Assembly (NCBI GenBank): GCA_037693485.1
Contig: CM075348.1
Span: forward strand, 6,634,001 to 6,698,000
Length of the DNA: 64,000 nucleotides
Direction: 5' to 3'
From: Kitagawia praeruptora
Lineage: Eukaryota > Streptophyta > Magnoliopsida > Apiales > Apiaceae
Below, piece by piece: positions 31,670 to 44,600 of this stretch. Positions within the stretch are counted from its first letter, which is position 1; each line of letters begins with the position of its first letter. The translations under genes were made by a program, and so were the position numbers. The notes beneath the pieces were generated by a model. That model did no database searches. It worked only from the letters and a program-made list of their open reading frames with translations, and had not been told where the DNA came from.

Positions 31670-34289
31670 ATGCCTAGACAAACTTACTCCGCTGCTGTTT
31701 CTTCATCACCTGATCGATCAATGGCGAATCCAACTCCTGCTAATACTACAACAAGTAATACATCTACTTCTTCTGTTATTGATGCTTATCATCCATATTA
31801 TCTGCAAAGTTCTGATAATCCTGGAATTGCTCTTCTTAATCAATCTTTAACTACTCAAAATTATCAACATTGGAGTCGATCTGTGAAATTAGCCTTATCT
31901 GCTAAGAATAAAGTTGGTTTAATCGATGGAACTATGTCAAAACCTGTTACTACGTCTCCTTTGTATGAATTCTGGCATAGATGTAACGATATGGTGTTGT
32001 CATGGTTACTTAATTCTATGTCTAGTGAGATTCGAGATAGTGTTGTATACTTCAGTACAGCACGAGAGATTTGGGAAGATCTATCTGTGCATTTTTCTCA
32101 GGGGAATGTGCCTCGTATTTTTCAACTCAAGAAAGAACTTACTTCTCTTCAACAAGGTTCTATGTCAATCTCTGCTTATTTTACCAAGATGCGTACTCTA
32201 ACAGATGAATTACATGCTTTAGCACCAATACCTAAGTGCACTTGTCCTCAGAGTTCATGTACATGTGGTGTTAGTGCCAAACTTGAGGCTTATGAACATA
32301 TCAACAGCCTCAGTCAATTCTTGATGGGTTTAAATGAGGTGTTTACTGGAATCAGAGGTCAGATGTTGATGATGCAACCCTTACCTACCTTAAGCCAAGC
32401 TATTCTCTACTTTTGCAAGAGGAGAATCAACGTGCTGCTCCTCTGTCTACTGTGTCTGAGAATATAACTTTGAATGTTAAGTTTACTGGCCACAAGCACA
32501 AGCACACTCCTGCTTATCCTAAGAAAAATTCTGACTCTACTGATTCATGTGAATATTGTCATAATGCTGGTCATTCACAGGAGAAATGCTTCTTTCTCCA
32601 TGGTTATCCAGACTGGCATCGTCTATATGGCAAACCAAAGCCTAAACTTTGACAAACAGGTGGTAATTCTGTCAAAAAGGCTGCACATGTTATGGTTCAA
32701 TCTTCAGATAACACAGAGAAAGTCAATGGTGATACATCTATTTCTGTTTCTGGGACTTTCTCAGATGCTCAATGTGAGCAATTAACTCGAATGATTCAGA
32801 ATAGCATGAAGAGTATGGGAAATTGGTCTGCTAGTTCTCATCTTTCAGGTACAATTCATAGTGTATCTTTATCACATACTGCTTATTCTGTTTAAACCAC
32901 ATCCAATATCACTTGGATTTTGGACTCAGGTGCCACAGATCATATTGTATCTGATATTCGATTGCTTCAAAATTGCATTTCTTTGACTTCTGTTTTGCAT
33001 CTGCCAAATGGTGCTACAGTACCTATTACTCACATTGGTGATGTTTCTTTAACATCTAACATTGTTCTTCATGAAGTACTTTATGTACCTTCATTTCATT
33101 GTAATCTAATTTCTATCTCTAAACTGACTGCAAATACTTCTACCTCTGTTGTATTCTCCAATCAATCTTGCTTATTACAGGACCCTTCCCTGAAGCAGAT
33201 GGTAGAGATTGGTAAAGTGGATGTTGGTCTTTACACTCTTGTCAGTCCTGTCATTTCTCAATGTACCAATGTTCATACTAAGTCATCTATTGAAGCTCAA
33301 ATCTGGCATGCCAGACTAGGCCACCCTGCTGCTGTCATTTTAAACAAAGTGTCTGTTATTCCTTCTGTATGCTCATCTTTGTTTTCAACTTGTGATGTTT
33401 GTCTTAGAGCTAAGCATCATAGGTTACCATTTGGTCATAATGAAAATTCTAGTTATGCTTTGTTTGACCTCATTCACTGTGATCTATGGGGTCCATACAA
33501 GCAGTTTACTCATGGCAAGTGTAATAAATTTCTTACAATTGTTGAACAGTATTCCAAATGTACTTGGGTTTATTTGTTAACTGATAAATCTCAAGTTTCT
33601 TTATTAATTCAGAATTTCATTAAGATAATTCAAACTCAATTTAATACTACAGTCAAAACCATTCGTTCTGATAATGGAACTGAATTTCTCAACTCTCAGT
33701 TAAAGAATTTTCTTTCTTCATCTGGTATTCTTCACCAGACTTCTTGTCCATACACACCCCAACAAAATGGGGTGGTGGAACGTAAACACCAACACATTCT
33801 CAATGTTGCTAGAAGTCTAATGTTACAAGCTGGTCTCCCTAAGTCATTTTGGGGTGATTGTGTACTTACTGCTGTGCATTTAATCAATTTGCTTCCTGTT
33901 CAACAGTTATAGTTTAAGTCGCCTTATGAGCTACTTTTTGCTAAGGAACCTGATTATAATCATCTTCGTGTATTTGGTTGCTTGTGTTACATAGCTGACA
34001 TTTCTAGTGTTCCTGACAAGTTTAATCCCAGGGGACTTAAATGTGTGTTTCTGGGTTATCCATTTGGTACCAAGGGATACATGGTTATGCATTTAGAAAC
34101 AAAACGATGTTATATCTCCCGAGATGTTACATTTGTTGAAAATACATTTCTATTCCATACCTTCACTTCAGTTTCGAATGATTCTATGTTCCCTTATACC
34201 TTGACTTCATGTGATTCTCCACTTGTTCCCATGTCTGATAAATTTACTCCACCTATTGCTGACAATGTACCTGTTACTGATAACATTAC
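31670..34289 (+). pseudogene. Outer Copia gag-protease-integrase (broken)
   Basis: Starts at ATG 31670 with a UBN2-type gag (NYQHWSRSVKLAL). A frameshift falls near 32400. A knuckle CEYCHNAGHSQEKC follows, then stops at about 32650 and 32893. Protease (WILDSGATDHIV, near 32917) comes next, then integrase with HARLGHPA, C..C zinc ligands, IRSDNGTEF and PQQNGVVERKH. A further stop lies at about 33910. It continues past VFGCLCY to the point where the nested element inserted (TGATA, 34290-34294). A non-functional relic. Confidence 0.88.
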
Positions 34290-34294
34290 TGATA

Positions 34295-34809
34295 TGTTAG
34301 AAATGATTGATGAGAACAGTGTTTGGAAGCTGAAGTGACAAAACAGAGTTTAGCTGGAAGCAGTCAGAGTTTAGTTAAACACTGACTGGAAGCGCAACAG
34401 AGATTGTTAAACTCTGTAGCGGTATTGTCTGAAGAGTCAACAGTGTTTGAAGATTGATACAAGATAAATATGGAAGCAATATCTTTGAAGATTGGAAAGC
34501 TGTCAAAGAGATTGAGTTGACTTGGAAGACTGGAGCAATCGTGATTGATATAAATTGTATAGCTTAATTGTAGGAGAATCAATTACTGATTGTACGAAGC
34601 TGTATGTTTTATAAAAACAGTTAGGTTAACCCTAGAAGGGTATCGAACATTGAGAAATTCATTGATTGTAACCTAAGCAGCTCTCTGTGATATTTTACAT
34701 CACTGAGAGAGGAATTGTTAATTCCAAACAGTTTTTAAGTATTAAACAGTGTATTTTTGTTAAGTTACTCATACAGTATTTGATTAACTATTGTGTATTC
34801 GACCTAACA
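34295..34809 (+). repeat. 5' LTR of SIRE-type element
   Basis: 515 bp, TGTTAGAAAT...GACCTAACA. Contains two CAGAGTTT words (34344, 34365), one AAACTCTG (34409) and a near-perfect hairpin with stems CTCTCTGTGAT / ATCACTGAGAGAG (about 34681-34712). Confidence 0.93.
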
Positions 34810-34871
34810 AGTGGTATCAGAGCCAATCTGTTACTTTATTACAGTTAAAGATCCAAACACAATAGTAATCA

Positions 34872-37109
34872 ATGGCAGAGATACCTCCACCATCTGAGAA
34901 AGCCCCTACTACTGTTAGTAGGTATGAAACAATAAGGGTTCCTATTCTTAGGCCATCAGAGTATGCAATCTGGAAGGTAAAGATGACCATGTTTCTGGAA
35001 GCCACAGATCCAGAATATCTTGATAGAATATATGAAGGTCCTCACAAACCTACAAAGTTATCTGCTGCTGCTGCTGGTGAGGAATCAAAAGTCATTCCAA
35101 AAGAAAAGAAAGATCTAACTGCTGAGGATCTTTCATCTATTGCAAAGGATGCAAAAGTAAGACATTTACTTCACAGTGCATTAGACAATGTTATGTCTAA
35201 TAAAGTGATTAACTGTACAACTGCAAAGGAAATATGGGATGCACTTGAGGTTATGTGTCAAGGAACTCCTGCAATCAAGAAAAATAGAAGAAACATACTC
35301 ACTCAGGAGTATGAGCATTTTGAGGCAAAGTCTGAAGAAACCATGACAGAAACATTTGACAGATTCTGTAAATTGCTCAATGATTTGTCATTGGTTAATA
35401 AAGAGTATGATTTAGAAGACTCAAATCTCAAGTTTCTTCTTTCTCTACCTGAAAAGTGGGATGTGAAAACAACCACTATAAGAGATAATTATGAACTTGG
35501 TGAAACAGAGATTGATGAAATTTATGGAATGCTCAAAACCCATGAATTGGAATTGGAGCAGAGAAACAAAAGATCAAGTAGAAAGTCAAAGTCTGTTGCT
35601 CTTAAGGTTGAGGAGAAACCATCAAAGAAGGAAACATCAAGGAGAAAGGCAAAAGGAAAAGCTTTAGTCATACACTCAGAAAGTGAGCCATCAAACACTG
35701 ATGTTGACTCAAACACAGATGGAACATCTGATTCTGAAGATGATGAAGAGATGATGCAAATGGCTGCATTGATAGTAAAGACCTTCAAGAAGATAGGATA
35801 CACGAACTTCAAGAAGGGAAAGAGATTCTCCAAGGACTACTCAAAGTTTGACAAGAAGAATTTCAAGAAATCTGAGGGAAAGGACTTCAAATCTGGTAAG
35901 AAAGATAAGTCTGAGATTCAATGCTACAAGTGTAAGGAGATGGGTCACTATGCTCCTGAGTGTAAGAAGGGTAAAACTGAAAAGGCACTCTACACCAAAG
36001 GCAGAGATTGGGCAGACACTTCAGATTCAGATGAGGAAGTCAACTATGCACTCATGGCTACTACTCATAATGAAGATGATGATCTCAAGGTACCCCCAAC
36101 TACCTATGCTTATAATACTGATAATATAACTGAATTGAGAATTTATCTTAAAGCATTGCATATCAGTTATAGGGATCAGACTTTAGAAAATGAGAGGATA
36201 AAAAATGAGTGCTCTCAACTCAAAGATAGAAATAAACTTGTTGAGGAACAGCTAGAGAACATGAATAAAGTTCAGAAAGAGAGAGATGATGCAGTGTTTA
36301 TTGAACAGGAGTTGCTAGGTAAGTATAAGCAACTAGAATCTGAATTGGAGGATACTAAACACATCATTAAAACTTGGACACACTCTGGTAAAGATACTCA
36401 AGAAGTGTTTCAGTCAGATACAGTAGGTCTAGGTTACTGTGAAGGAGATGAACTTAGATTTGAAAATTTGGTAAAAGTTAGACCACATCGTTCATCTGAA
36501 GGTAATGTTATGGGAACAGGTGGACCTAAGACTGAAGCTGGGAAAAAGGCTGTTAAAGAATCATATGCTAAGACTTTTGTTAAAGAGGTTAACATTGGTT
36601 CAATGACAGATAAACAACTCAAGCATAAGCTTAAAGAGATAAAATCTGTCAACAAACAGAGAATGCCTAAGAAAAACAAAAATGGAAAGGAAGGCATAAC
36701 ATCAGGAATTAAGCCAATGCTTGCTTCATTAGCTCCTAGAAAAACATGCTTTAATTGTGGTAGCACTAATCATCTTGCTAGTTTCTGCAGTAAGAATAAG
36801 AACATAAATTCTTTGCCCTCTAAAACTGCAGTTAAAAATGATTATGTGAGGACTAGACCACAGACTTTATGTAAACACTGTGGAAGTACATGGCATTCTA
36901 TTTACACTTGTAGAGATTATCATGCTATTTACTATAATTACTATGAACCCAAGCCAAATTTGAAATGGGTTAAAGTAAACTCTGCAAATGTAAACTCTGA
37001 AAAAGTTAGCTTAAACTCTGATAATGTGAATTCCGCTGCAAAAGCTAACAGAATTAAGAAAGCCAAAGGATCCAAGCAAGTCTGGATCCTTAAAACTAAT
37101 AATCAGTGA
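34872..37109 (+). CDS. SIRE-type gag protein
   Basis: 745 residues from the first ATG after the primer site. It has a UBN2-type capsid region (about 25-235, with YAIWKVKM and NLKFLLSLPEKW). A basic/acidic linker and a CCHC knuckle CYKCKEMGHYAPEC (about residue 355) follow. A predicted coiled coil lies at about 430-500. Two more knuckles come near the end, CFNCGSTNHLASFC and CKHCGSTWHSIYTC. The tail has repeated Asn-Ser pairs encoded by AAACTCTG words (36977, 36992, 37013). It ends in TGA just before pol, which is in another frame. The reading frame is intact, so gag may still be made. Confidence 0.9.
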   Translation: MAEIPPPSEKAPTTVSRYETIRVPILRPSEYAIWKVKMTMFLEATDPEYLDRIYEGPHKPTKLSAAAAGEESKVIPKEKKDLTAEDLSSIAKDAKVRHLLHSALDNVMSNKVINCTTAKEIWDALEVMCQGTPAIKKNRRNILTQEYEHFEAKSEETMTETFDRFCKLLNDLSLVNKEYDLEDSNLKFLLSLPEKWDVKTTTIRDNYELGETEIDEIYGMLKTHELELEQRNKRSSRKSKSVALKVEEKPSKKETSRRKAKGKALVIHSESEPSNTDVDSNTDGTSDSEDDEEMMQMAALIVKTFKKIGYTNFKKGKRFSKDYSKFDKKNFKKSEGKDFKSGKKDKSEIQCYKCKEMGHYAPECKKGKTEKALYTKGRDWADTSDSDEEVNYALMATTHNEDDDLKVPPTTYAYNTDNITELRIYLKALHISYRDQTLENERIKNECSQLKDRNKLVEEQLENMNKVQKERDDAVFIEQELLGKYKQLESELEDTKHIIKTWTHSGKDTQEVFQSDTVGLGYCEGDELRFENLVKVRPHRSSEGNVMGTGGPKTEAGKKAVKESYAKTFVKEVNIGSMTDKQLKHKLKEIKSVNKQRMPKKNKNGKEGITSGIKPMLASLAPRKTCFNCGSTNHLASFCSKNKNINSLPSKTAVKNDYVRTRPQTLCKHCGSTWHSIYTCRDYHAIYYNYYEPKPNLKWVKVNSANVNSEKVSLNSDNVNSAAKANRIKKAKGSKQVWILKTNNQ

Positions 37110-40100
37110 TTGTTTGTGATTGCAGGGCAACAGGGTTAGTACCCTAGTCGTGGACAGTGGATGTTCAGGACACATGACAGGAAATAAAGCCCTGCTATCA
37201 GAGTATGAGGAGAAGGCTGGCCCAAAAGTTTCCTATGGAGATGGCAACATAGGACATACTCTGGGATATGGCAATATTAATCTTGGAAGTGTCATCATCA
37301 CAAATGTAGCTCTGGTTCTAGGACTCAAGCATGATCTGCTATCTGTGAGTCAAATCTGTGACAGAGGATATCATGTAGATTTTCAGCCTGAATATTGTCA
37401 AGTGATCAGTAAATCTACAGGGAAAGTTGCTCTAGTTGGAAACAGACACAATAACATCTATGAAATAAAATTGTCAACAAACACTGATGGCAAAGCAGTG
37501 TGTCTGTCAACAAGAATGTCCAGTGAAGAGAGTTGGAAGTGGCACAAGAAACTCTCTCATTTGAACCTGAACAACATCAATGAGCTAATAAAGAATGATC
37601 TAGTAAGAGGTCTACCAAAATCCTTGTTGAATGTAGAAGGCCTGTGTGATTCTTGTCAAAAGGCCAAACAGAGAAAAGCCTCCTTCAAAAGCAAATCTGA
37701 GTCTTCAATTGTTGATCCTTATCATCTCCTACATGTTGATCTTTTTGGTCCAGTGAATGTGATGTCTCTTAGAAAGAAGAAATATGCACTAGTCATTGTT
37801 GATGAATATACCAGGTACACATGGGTATATTTTCTTGCAAAGAAGGATGAAACTGCATTAACACTAAAAGAACATATATTACAACTGGACAAAGGGTCAG
37901 AAAATCAAGTGAAGATAATCAGAAGTGACAATGGAACTGAATTCAGGAATTCATCAATGGAAGAATTTTGCAAGAGTAAAGGAATCAAACAAGAGTTTTC
38001 TGCACCTGGCACTCCACAACAAAATGGTGTAGTGGAGAGGAAGAACAGAACCTTGATAGAAGCTGCCAGAACCATGCTAGATGAAGCAAAATTGCCAACA
38101 TATTTCTGGGCAGAAGCAGTTCAAACTGCTTGTTTTACTCAAAATGCAACACTGATCAACAAGCATGGCAAAACACCATATGAAATGGTGAAAAAGAAAA
38201 GGCCAAATCTAAAATATTTTCATATTTTTGGATGCAAGTGCTTTGTGTTGAAGACTCATCCTGAACAGTTGACCAAATTTGACCTAAAGGCAGATGAAGG
38301 AATTTTTGTTGGCTATCCACTGTCAACTAAGGCATTCAGAGTTTATAATCTCAGAACTAGAGTGATCATGGAATCAATTCATGTGTCATTTGATGACAAG
38401 AAAATAACTGGACTTGAAGATGTCAATGAACATGATCTACTCCACTTTGAAAATGAAGATTTATTCTCTGAAAAAGTAAACTCTGATCAGACTGATCTGA
38501 CAAACACTGTTGACCTAAACTCTGAACCTCTACTGGTAAATACTGAAGAAACTCTTCAATCAGAAACAAGGGAAGAACCAGTTGAGGGGGAGCATGAAGA
38601 ATCACATCAAAGTGATAATTCAAACACTGAAAATGACTCAGTTGATAATTCTGAATCAAACTCTGTTGAATCAAACTCTGTTGATTCAAACTCTGTTGAT
38701 AATTCTGAGCAGTCACATTCAGGGGGAGCATCAGAGAATGAAGAGAGGCACCAAGAAAATCAGGAGAGCATGGATCAAGGGGGAGGATCACATGATGACA
38801 GAAGCAATCTGCCTTTTGCAAGAAAATGGACTAAATCTCACACCTGATTTGATTATTGGTGATCCAGATGCAAAAGTAAGGACAAGAAGTGCAACAAAAA
38901 ATGAATGTCTGTTTCATGCATTCTTGTCACAATCTGAGCCAAAGAAAGTGGAAGAAGCTCTTAAAGATGCTGACTGGATAACAGCAATGCAAGAAGAGCT
39001 AAATGAATTTGAAAGAAATGAAGTGTGGACCCTTGTACCAAGGCCCAAGAACAGATCCATTGTTGGTACTAAATGGGTTTTCAGAAATAAAACTGACAGT
39101 GAGGGTGTTATCACAAGAAACAAAGCAAGACTGGTTGCAAAAGGCTATTCACAACAGGAAGGAATAGACTATGATGAAACATTTGCTCCAGTGGCTAGAT
39201 TGGAGGCAATCAGAATCTTTCTAGCATATGCCTCTCATAAGAAATTCAAAGTGTTTCAGATGGATGTAAAAAGTGCATTTTTGAATGGAAAACTTGAAGA
39301 AGAAGTGTTTGTGGAACAACCACCAGGTTTTGTAGATCCAAAATATCCAGACTATGTCTACAGGTTAGACAAGGCACTCTATGGACTTAAGCAGGCACCA
39401 AGGGCATGGTATGAAACCCTTGCCAAATTTTTACTAGAAAGTGGGTTTCACAGAGGTACTATTGACAAAACTCTGTTTTACTTTCAATCTGGTAGTGACT
39501 TGCTTTTAGTTCAGATATATGTGGATGACATCATTTTTGGATCTACTAATGATAAACTCTGTAAGAAGTTTGCCAAACTCATGCAGTCAAGATATCAAAT
39601 GAGTATGATGGGAGAGCTTAGTTATTTTCTAGGCCTACAGGTGAAGCAAACAGATGATGGAATTTTTATAAATCAAGCAAAATATACCAGAAATCTTCTA
39701 AAGAAATTTGGTATGCTTGACTGTTCATCTGCAACAACTCCCATGGCAACTGCAACAAAATTGGACAAAGATGCAGGGTCATCAGTAGATATGACATGTT
39801 ACAGAGGAATGATTGGTTCTCTACTCTATTTGACAGCTAGCAGACCTGATATCATGTATGCAACTTGTTTGTGTGCAAGGTTCCAGGCAGATCCAAGAGA
39901 ACCACATTTAACAGCAGTAAAGAGGATTTTTAAGTATCTCAAGGGCACTATAACTTTGGGGCTGTGGTATCCAAGAGAATCATAGTTTAAACTACTTGGT
40001 TATTCAGATGCAGACTTTGCAGGATGTAAGATAGACAGAAAAAGCACCAGTGGAAGTTGTCAATTTCTGGGTGACAGACTTGTTTCCTGGTACAGCAAGA

Positions 40101-40462
40101 AACAGAAGTCAATATCTACATCTACAGCTGAAGCAGAGTATATTACTGCTGGTAGCTGCTGTGCACAAATTTTATGGATGAAGAATCAACTGCTGGATTA
40201 TGGATTAAGGTATACCAAGATACCTATTTACTGTGATAATCAAAGTGCTATTGCAATGACAGGTAATCCAGTACAACATTCAATGACAAAGCACATCAGC
40301 ATAAGGTATCACTTCATCAGAGAGCATGTAGAGGAAGGAAACATTGAGCTTCACTTTGTGTCTACAGAACAACAACTTGCAGATATCTTCACCAAGCCAT
40401 TGAGTGAAGCTACATTTACAAGACTGGTCAATGAACTAGGAATGGTCTCTAGTTTTGACTAG
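37110..40462 (+). pseudogene. SIRE-type pol (protease, integrase, RT, RNase H), damaged
   Basis: Protease (VVDSGCSGHMTG, near 37150) and integrase (HKKLSHLN, SDNGTEF, PQQNGVVERKNR) run in one frame to 38847. A one-base frameshift at about 38840, in the otherwise conserved KWTKSH...LIIGDP join, moves reading to the next frame. That frame holds reverse transcriptase (KARLVAKGYSQQ, YVDDIIFGS) and runs to an in-frame TAG at 39983-39985. RNase H continues beyond it (GYSDADFAG, STAEAEYI) to 40462. There is no ATG at the start: gag ends in TGA and pol is +1, so expression would need frameshifting, splicing or a since-lost continuity. Confidence 0.88.
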
Positions 40463-41644
40463 AGATGTTGGTTAGACTCAAAAACTTATTGCTCATGTTA
40501 TACAAATTGTTAAGTGCTATGTGAACCTTAGTATTAACTCTGTTATGCATGCTTATGTTTAAACCTTGTTAAACTCTGTCAGCATGTCTGTCTGTTAAAC
40601 ACTGTTAACATGTTGGATACACTTAGTGAATTCAGAATTGATTGTTGTCTGAATGAAAACACCAATGAAGAAAAATGTATGAAGCATGATTCTCAGTAAT
40701 TAAATCATGATTCTTTCTGAGTCACTGTAATCTAATCAGTCTTTGTGCAGTAAATCAACACAGCATGATACTATTTCATATTTATAGCATCTCTTAGTTT
40801 ATTCAGTCCTAAACTCTGAGTCTATGAATATTGTGTGCATTGCCTCTCATAAATAATTTCTGTTATTGATGAACTCTAAACTCTGATAAGTGACATTCTG
40901 TTTCCAAAGTTATGGTTCCTGATGATTCCTTGTTTGTACTTGTGAAAACCATAAAACTTGAGATGTGTCATTGATTAGTTTGGTTAGTTCAGATTCATGT
41001 CTACACCCTGTGAGAGTTTGAGCCAAATCAGTGATTGATACATTTTCTATCAATCAGTATTTATTGTTGTGTGATATTCATCAGGAAGTATGTTTCTCTA
41101 GAACTTGTATTAAACCATTTTGAGACTACATGATATGTGTGTGCATGAAAATGATAAAGGCAATAGGATTTACCATTCTTTCTTTTGAACAGTGTTTGAA
41201 ACACTGTATAAACACTGTTCATAAACACTGTTGAGTTGTGTTAAGTACTCTAAGGTAAAGTTTCATTGAGATGATTTGACTATTTTGGAGTAATTGGGGT
41301 AGTTGACAACTGTTAATTAGTGTAAATATGTCAAAGTGTCGTGATTATAGGAATGACAGCGGTAATTATTAAGTGATCCATTGGTTGTTTGACACGTGTC
41401 CCATGATAGTGTCCCACTCACACATTACTCTACAATCAGTTGCTCGCTTTTACTAAATAAACGATTGAGTTTTAGTTTTACTCTAATCGTTTTTATTCTC
41501 TCACTTCACATCGATTCATATTCACCCACTCACAGTTACTTGCATACTCATTCACTTTCAAAATTATTATTCACTCTCCTTCACATTTTGGTAAACACTT
41601 ACCATACACCTTTTCTCTGAATATCTTCGTATCACATCTTACTA
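40463..41644 (+). other. Spacer between pol and the extra ORF
   Basis: About 1.2 kb without coding capacity. It carries AAACTCTG at 40571, 40811 and 40878 and several AAACACTGTT words (about 40600, 41187-41235). A CT-rich leader just before 41645 may be the promoter or leader region for a subgenomic or spliced RNA of the extra ORF. Confidence 0.6.
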
Positions 41645-44600
41645 ATGGCAACTAAAGCGTTTGATGCAGCAGGGTTAGTTTTTCTTCCTAGCAACTATGC
41701 AGCACCACTGGAGAATGCAAATGCTCCAGAGGCGTTTCATTTGTTCCAAAATTTCTTGAAAGATTCTGAAATAGGGAAGGCTTTAACTGCACCACCAACA
41801 CTCTCTGCTTCACAAATTGCTACTTTCTGGACAAACTCTGTATATGATGATGGAGAAGAGTCTGGCACTCCAACAATCACTTTCACTCATGATGAATCAG
41901 AGTATATCATTACTCCAACTACAGTTAGAGATGCTCTGGATTTTGAGACTCACACTTCTTATAGTGTTGTTGGTCATGATCGCTTAAGGACAATGTTGCA
42001 GCAAATTGGATGTGCAGGCAATCTGAATAAGCTGGGGTCTCTGAGAAGGCCACTTTTGAGAAAGGAATGGAGTTTCTTTTTCGATTGCATTACAAGAGCT
42101 TTTGGAAAGAAGACAACAAACTGGGATGCACTTCCTCTTGACACTCTTCAAATTGGTCATGCTCTACTGTATGGAGGTAATTTCGATTTTGGTAGACTAG
42201 TGCTAATGAATTTGGGAGAGCGTTTGTCTGAACCTACTTCTGTTTATTTTGCTCGTTTTTGTCAAATGCTATTCACTGCTTGTGTGCCTAATATTACAAT
42301 TGATGAAGCTGATGTGATTCAGCCTTTTCAAGTTGCTAAAAGGATGTTTTCTGATTTGACAAACAAAGATGTTACTAAACAGCACATACCTGATATGTTT
42401 ATGCCACTAGCCTTACAGAACTATGTAAACCAACCTCAAGATTCTCAATCACCACAACAAATGCCTGAACCATTAGACACCATACATTCTGAACCAACAC
42501 CCACAACCACTGTACCTACTACATCTCATCAACCACAACCAGAACACATAAACTCTTCACCAATAAACTCTCCAACAATAAACTCTCCACCACTAAACTC
42601 TGAAACCTTAAACTCTGAGCCAGCACCTACTGAAAAACCCAAATTCAAACCAAAAAGGAAAATACACACCGCCCAAAACACTAAACACTCAAAGGCTAAA
42701 CAGACATTACATGGAGCTGTTTATACTCGAAGAAGGAAACAAAAGGCAAACAGACCTTCACTTTCACCACCTAAAGAGAGCTCTAGTGAAGAAGAAGAGG
42801 AGATTGTAGTGCCTCCAGTCAAGAAGAGGAGATTAATTCTTTCAGAATCTGATGATGAGAATGTTGTTGATGCTCCAGAGGTGGTTTCACAACAAACACC
42901 TACTGTTGAGGTTGCAGAGAATGTTGCTATACCTGCAGAGGTTGAAATGCCTGCAGAGGATATTGTGGCTGTCAATGTTGAAATTCCTGCAGAGGTTGAA
43001 ATACCTGCAGAGGATGCTGTCAATATTGAAGTACCTACAGAGGATAATATGCCTGTAGAAGAGGATCACAGAGATGGTTTTTCACAAGTGAATGATGTTC
43101 TTGATTCAATTCTTGATCCTATCTCACCTTTTGTTCACACTGAAGTTCCTGGTGTAGCTGATGAGCCTGCAGTTAATTTACCTGAAGCTGCAGCATCACA
43201 CACAGAGCTGATATCTACTGCTTCTCCAATTCCAGACAAAGGTGATGAAGTTGATCAGGCAACTAAGGAAAATTCTGAATCTATGCCTGTTGAAGCTACA
43301 AAGGCAAACTCTGTTGCAGAGCCTGTGCAACATGAGGAGACTATTGAAAAGATTGCAGAAGTTGTTGCAGAAACTGTGGCTGACACAGCTCAGCACAGTG
43401 ATTCTTTAAAAGATGCTCAAGCTAATGATGCAAGTGCTGAAGATGAATCTGACAACAGTGCAAACTCTGATTCTTTTCTGAGTGCACCAGCACAGACTGA
43501 GAATAAACAAAAACCTTTTGATCAGCCTTGTCCATCTCATGCAATTGAAGTAGAGCACCTTGCTAAATCTGCTGCTAATTGGTATAAACATGATTGTATT
43601 TTTCCAAAAGGGAGAGCAGCTGAGTTTGTTAAGCAGACTGCTAGTCAAATTTCAAATCCAGAGATTTTATCCTGTTTAAAGGCAACTGTGGTACAAGTCA
43701 AAACTCTGGATGGAAATTTTGCTGACACAAAACAAGAAATTGCTTCTTTGAAGACTGAGATACAGTCAAGAGAAATGAAGATGGAAAGAGAGTCCAAAAT
43801 CAAAGCTGCACAGCTATCTAAAGTTCAAGATACTCTCTTTGCCAGGCTAGGAAAGGTTGAAGAGAATCAAACTGCCTTGTTTGCTAAGGTTGATTCTATT
43901 GCTAACTCTTTGGAGCTCATTACATCTATACTCATTCCTGATGATGTCAAAAAGGGGGAGAGAGTTGCTAAGTCTAAATGCAAAGTTTCTCAAACTCTGT
44001 TTCAAAAGGATGATGCTGGAGATGGAGGGGCAAGTGATAAGAGTAAGGTTTTAAACTCTGAAACACTAACTCTGAGATCTGGCAAATCTCTTAAGTCACA
44101 GTCTGTTGGAATAAACACTGAAACTCAAGGTACTTCAAAAACCAAGAGTTTGGAATTAATATCAAATCCAAAGACTGATGAGGAGTTAGCTGTTAAGCTT
44201 TTCATGGAAGAGAATGCAGAAGGAGTTACTATAGAAGATGCTAAAGCTGAAGAGAAGAGTCTGCAAGAAAAGCATTTGAAGGCTTTAAAGTCTGATAAAT
44301 TGAAAAAGAATGTGAAAGTTGTTAAAGCTGCAAAGCCTGTTCTTAAAGGCATTCAAATCAAAGAACCAGTTGGTACAAATCAAAGAATGCAAGTGTTCAG
44401 AAAACCAATAGATGCAGAAGCTAAGCAAAAGCTGAAAAGTATTGTTACAACATCTGTTGATACACATGTTGTACAGAAGAATGAAGACACAACCTCTGTT
44501 ACTGTACAAGTTTTGACTACACCATTATTGTCTTCTCAGTTGAAATCAACATTTGGAAAAGGTGTTCTTCATGATTCAAGGCTAGAAGCTACAGTTCCAA

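Noticed and set aside
42721..43069. Minus-strand open frames opposite the extra ORF
   Set aside because: Low-complexity by-products of the acidic repeat region on the coding strand.
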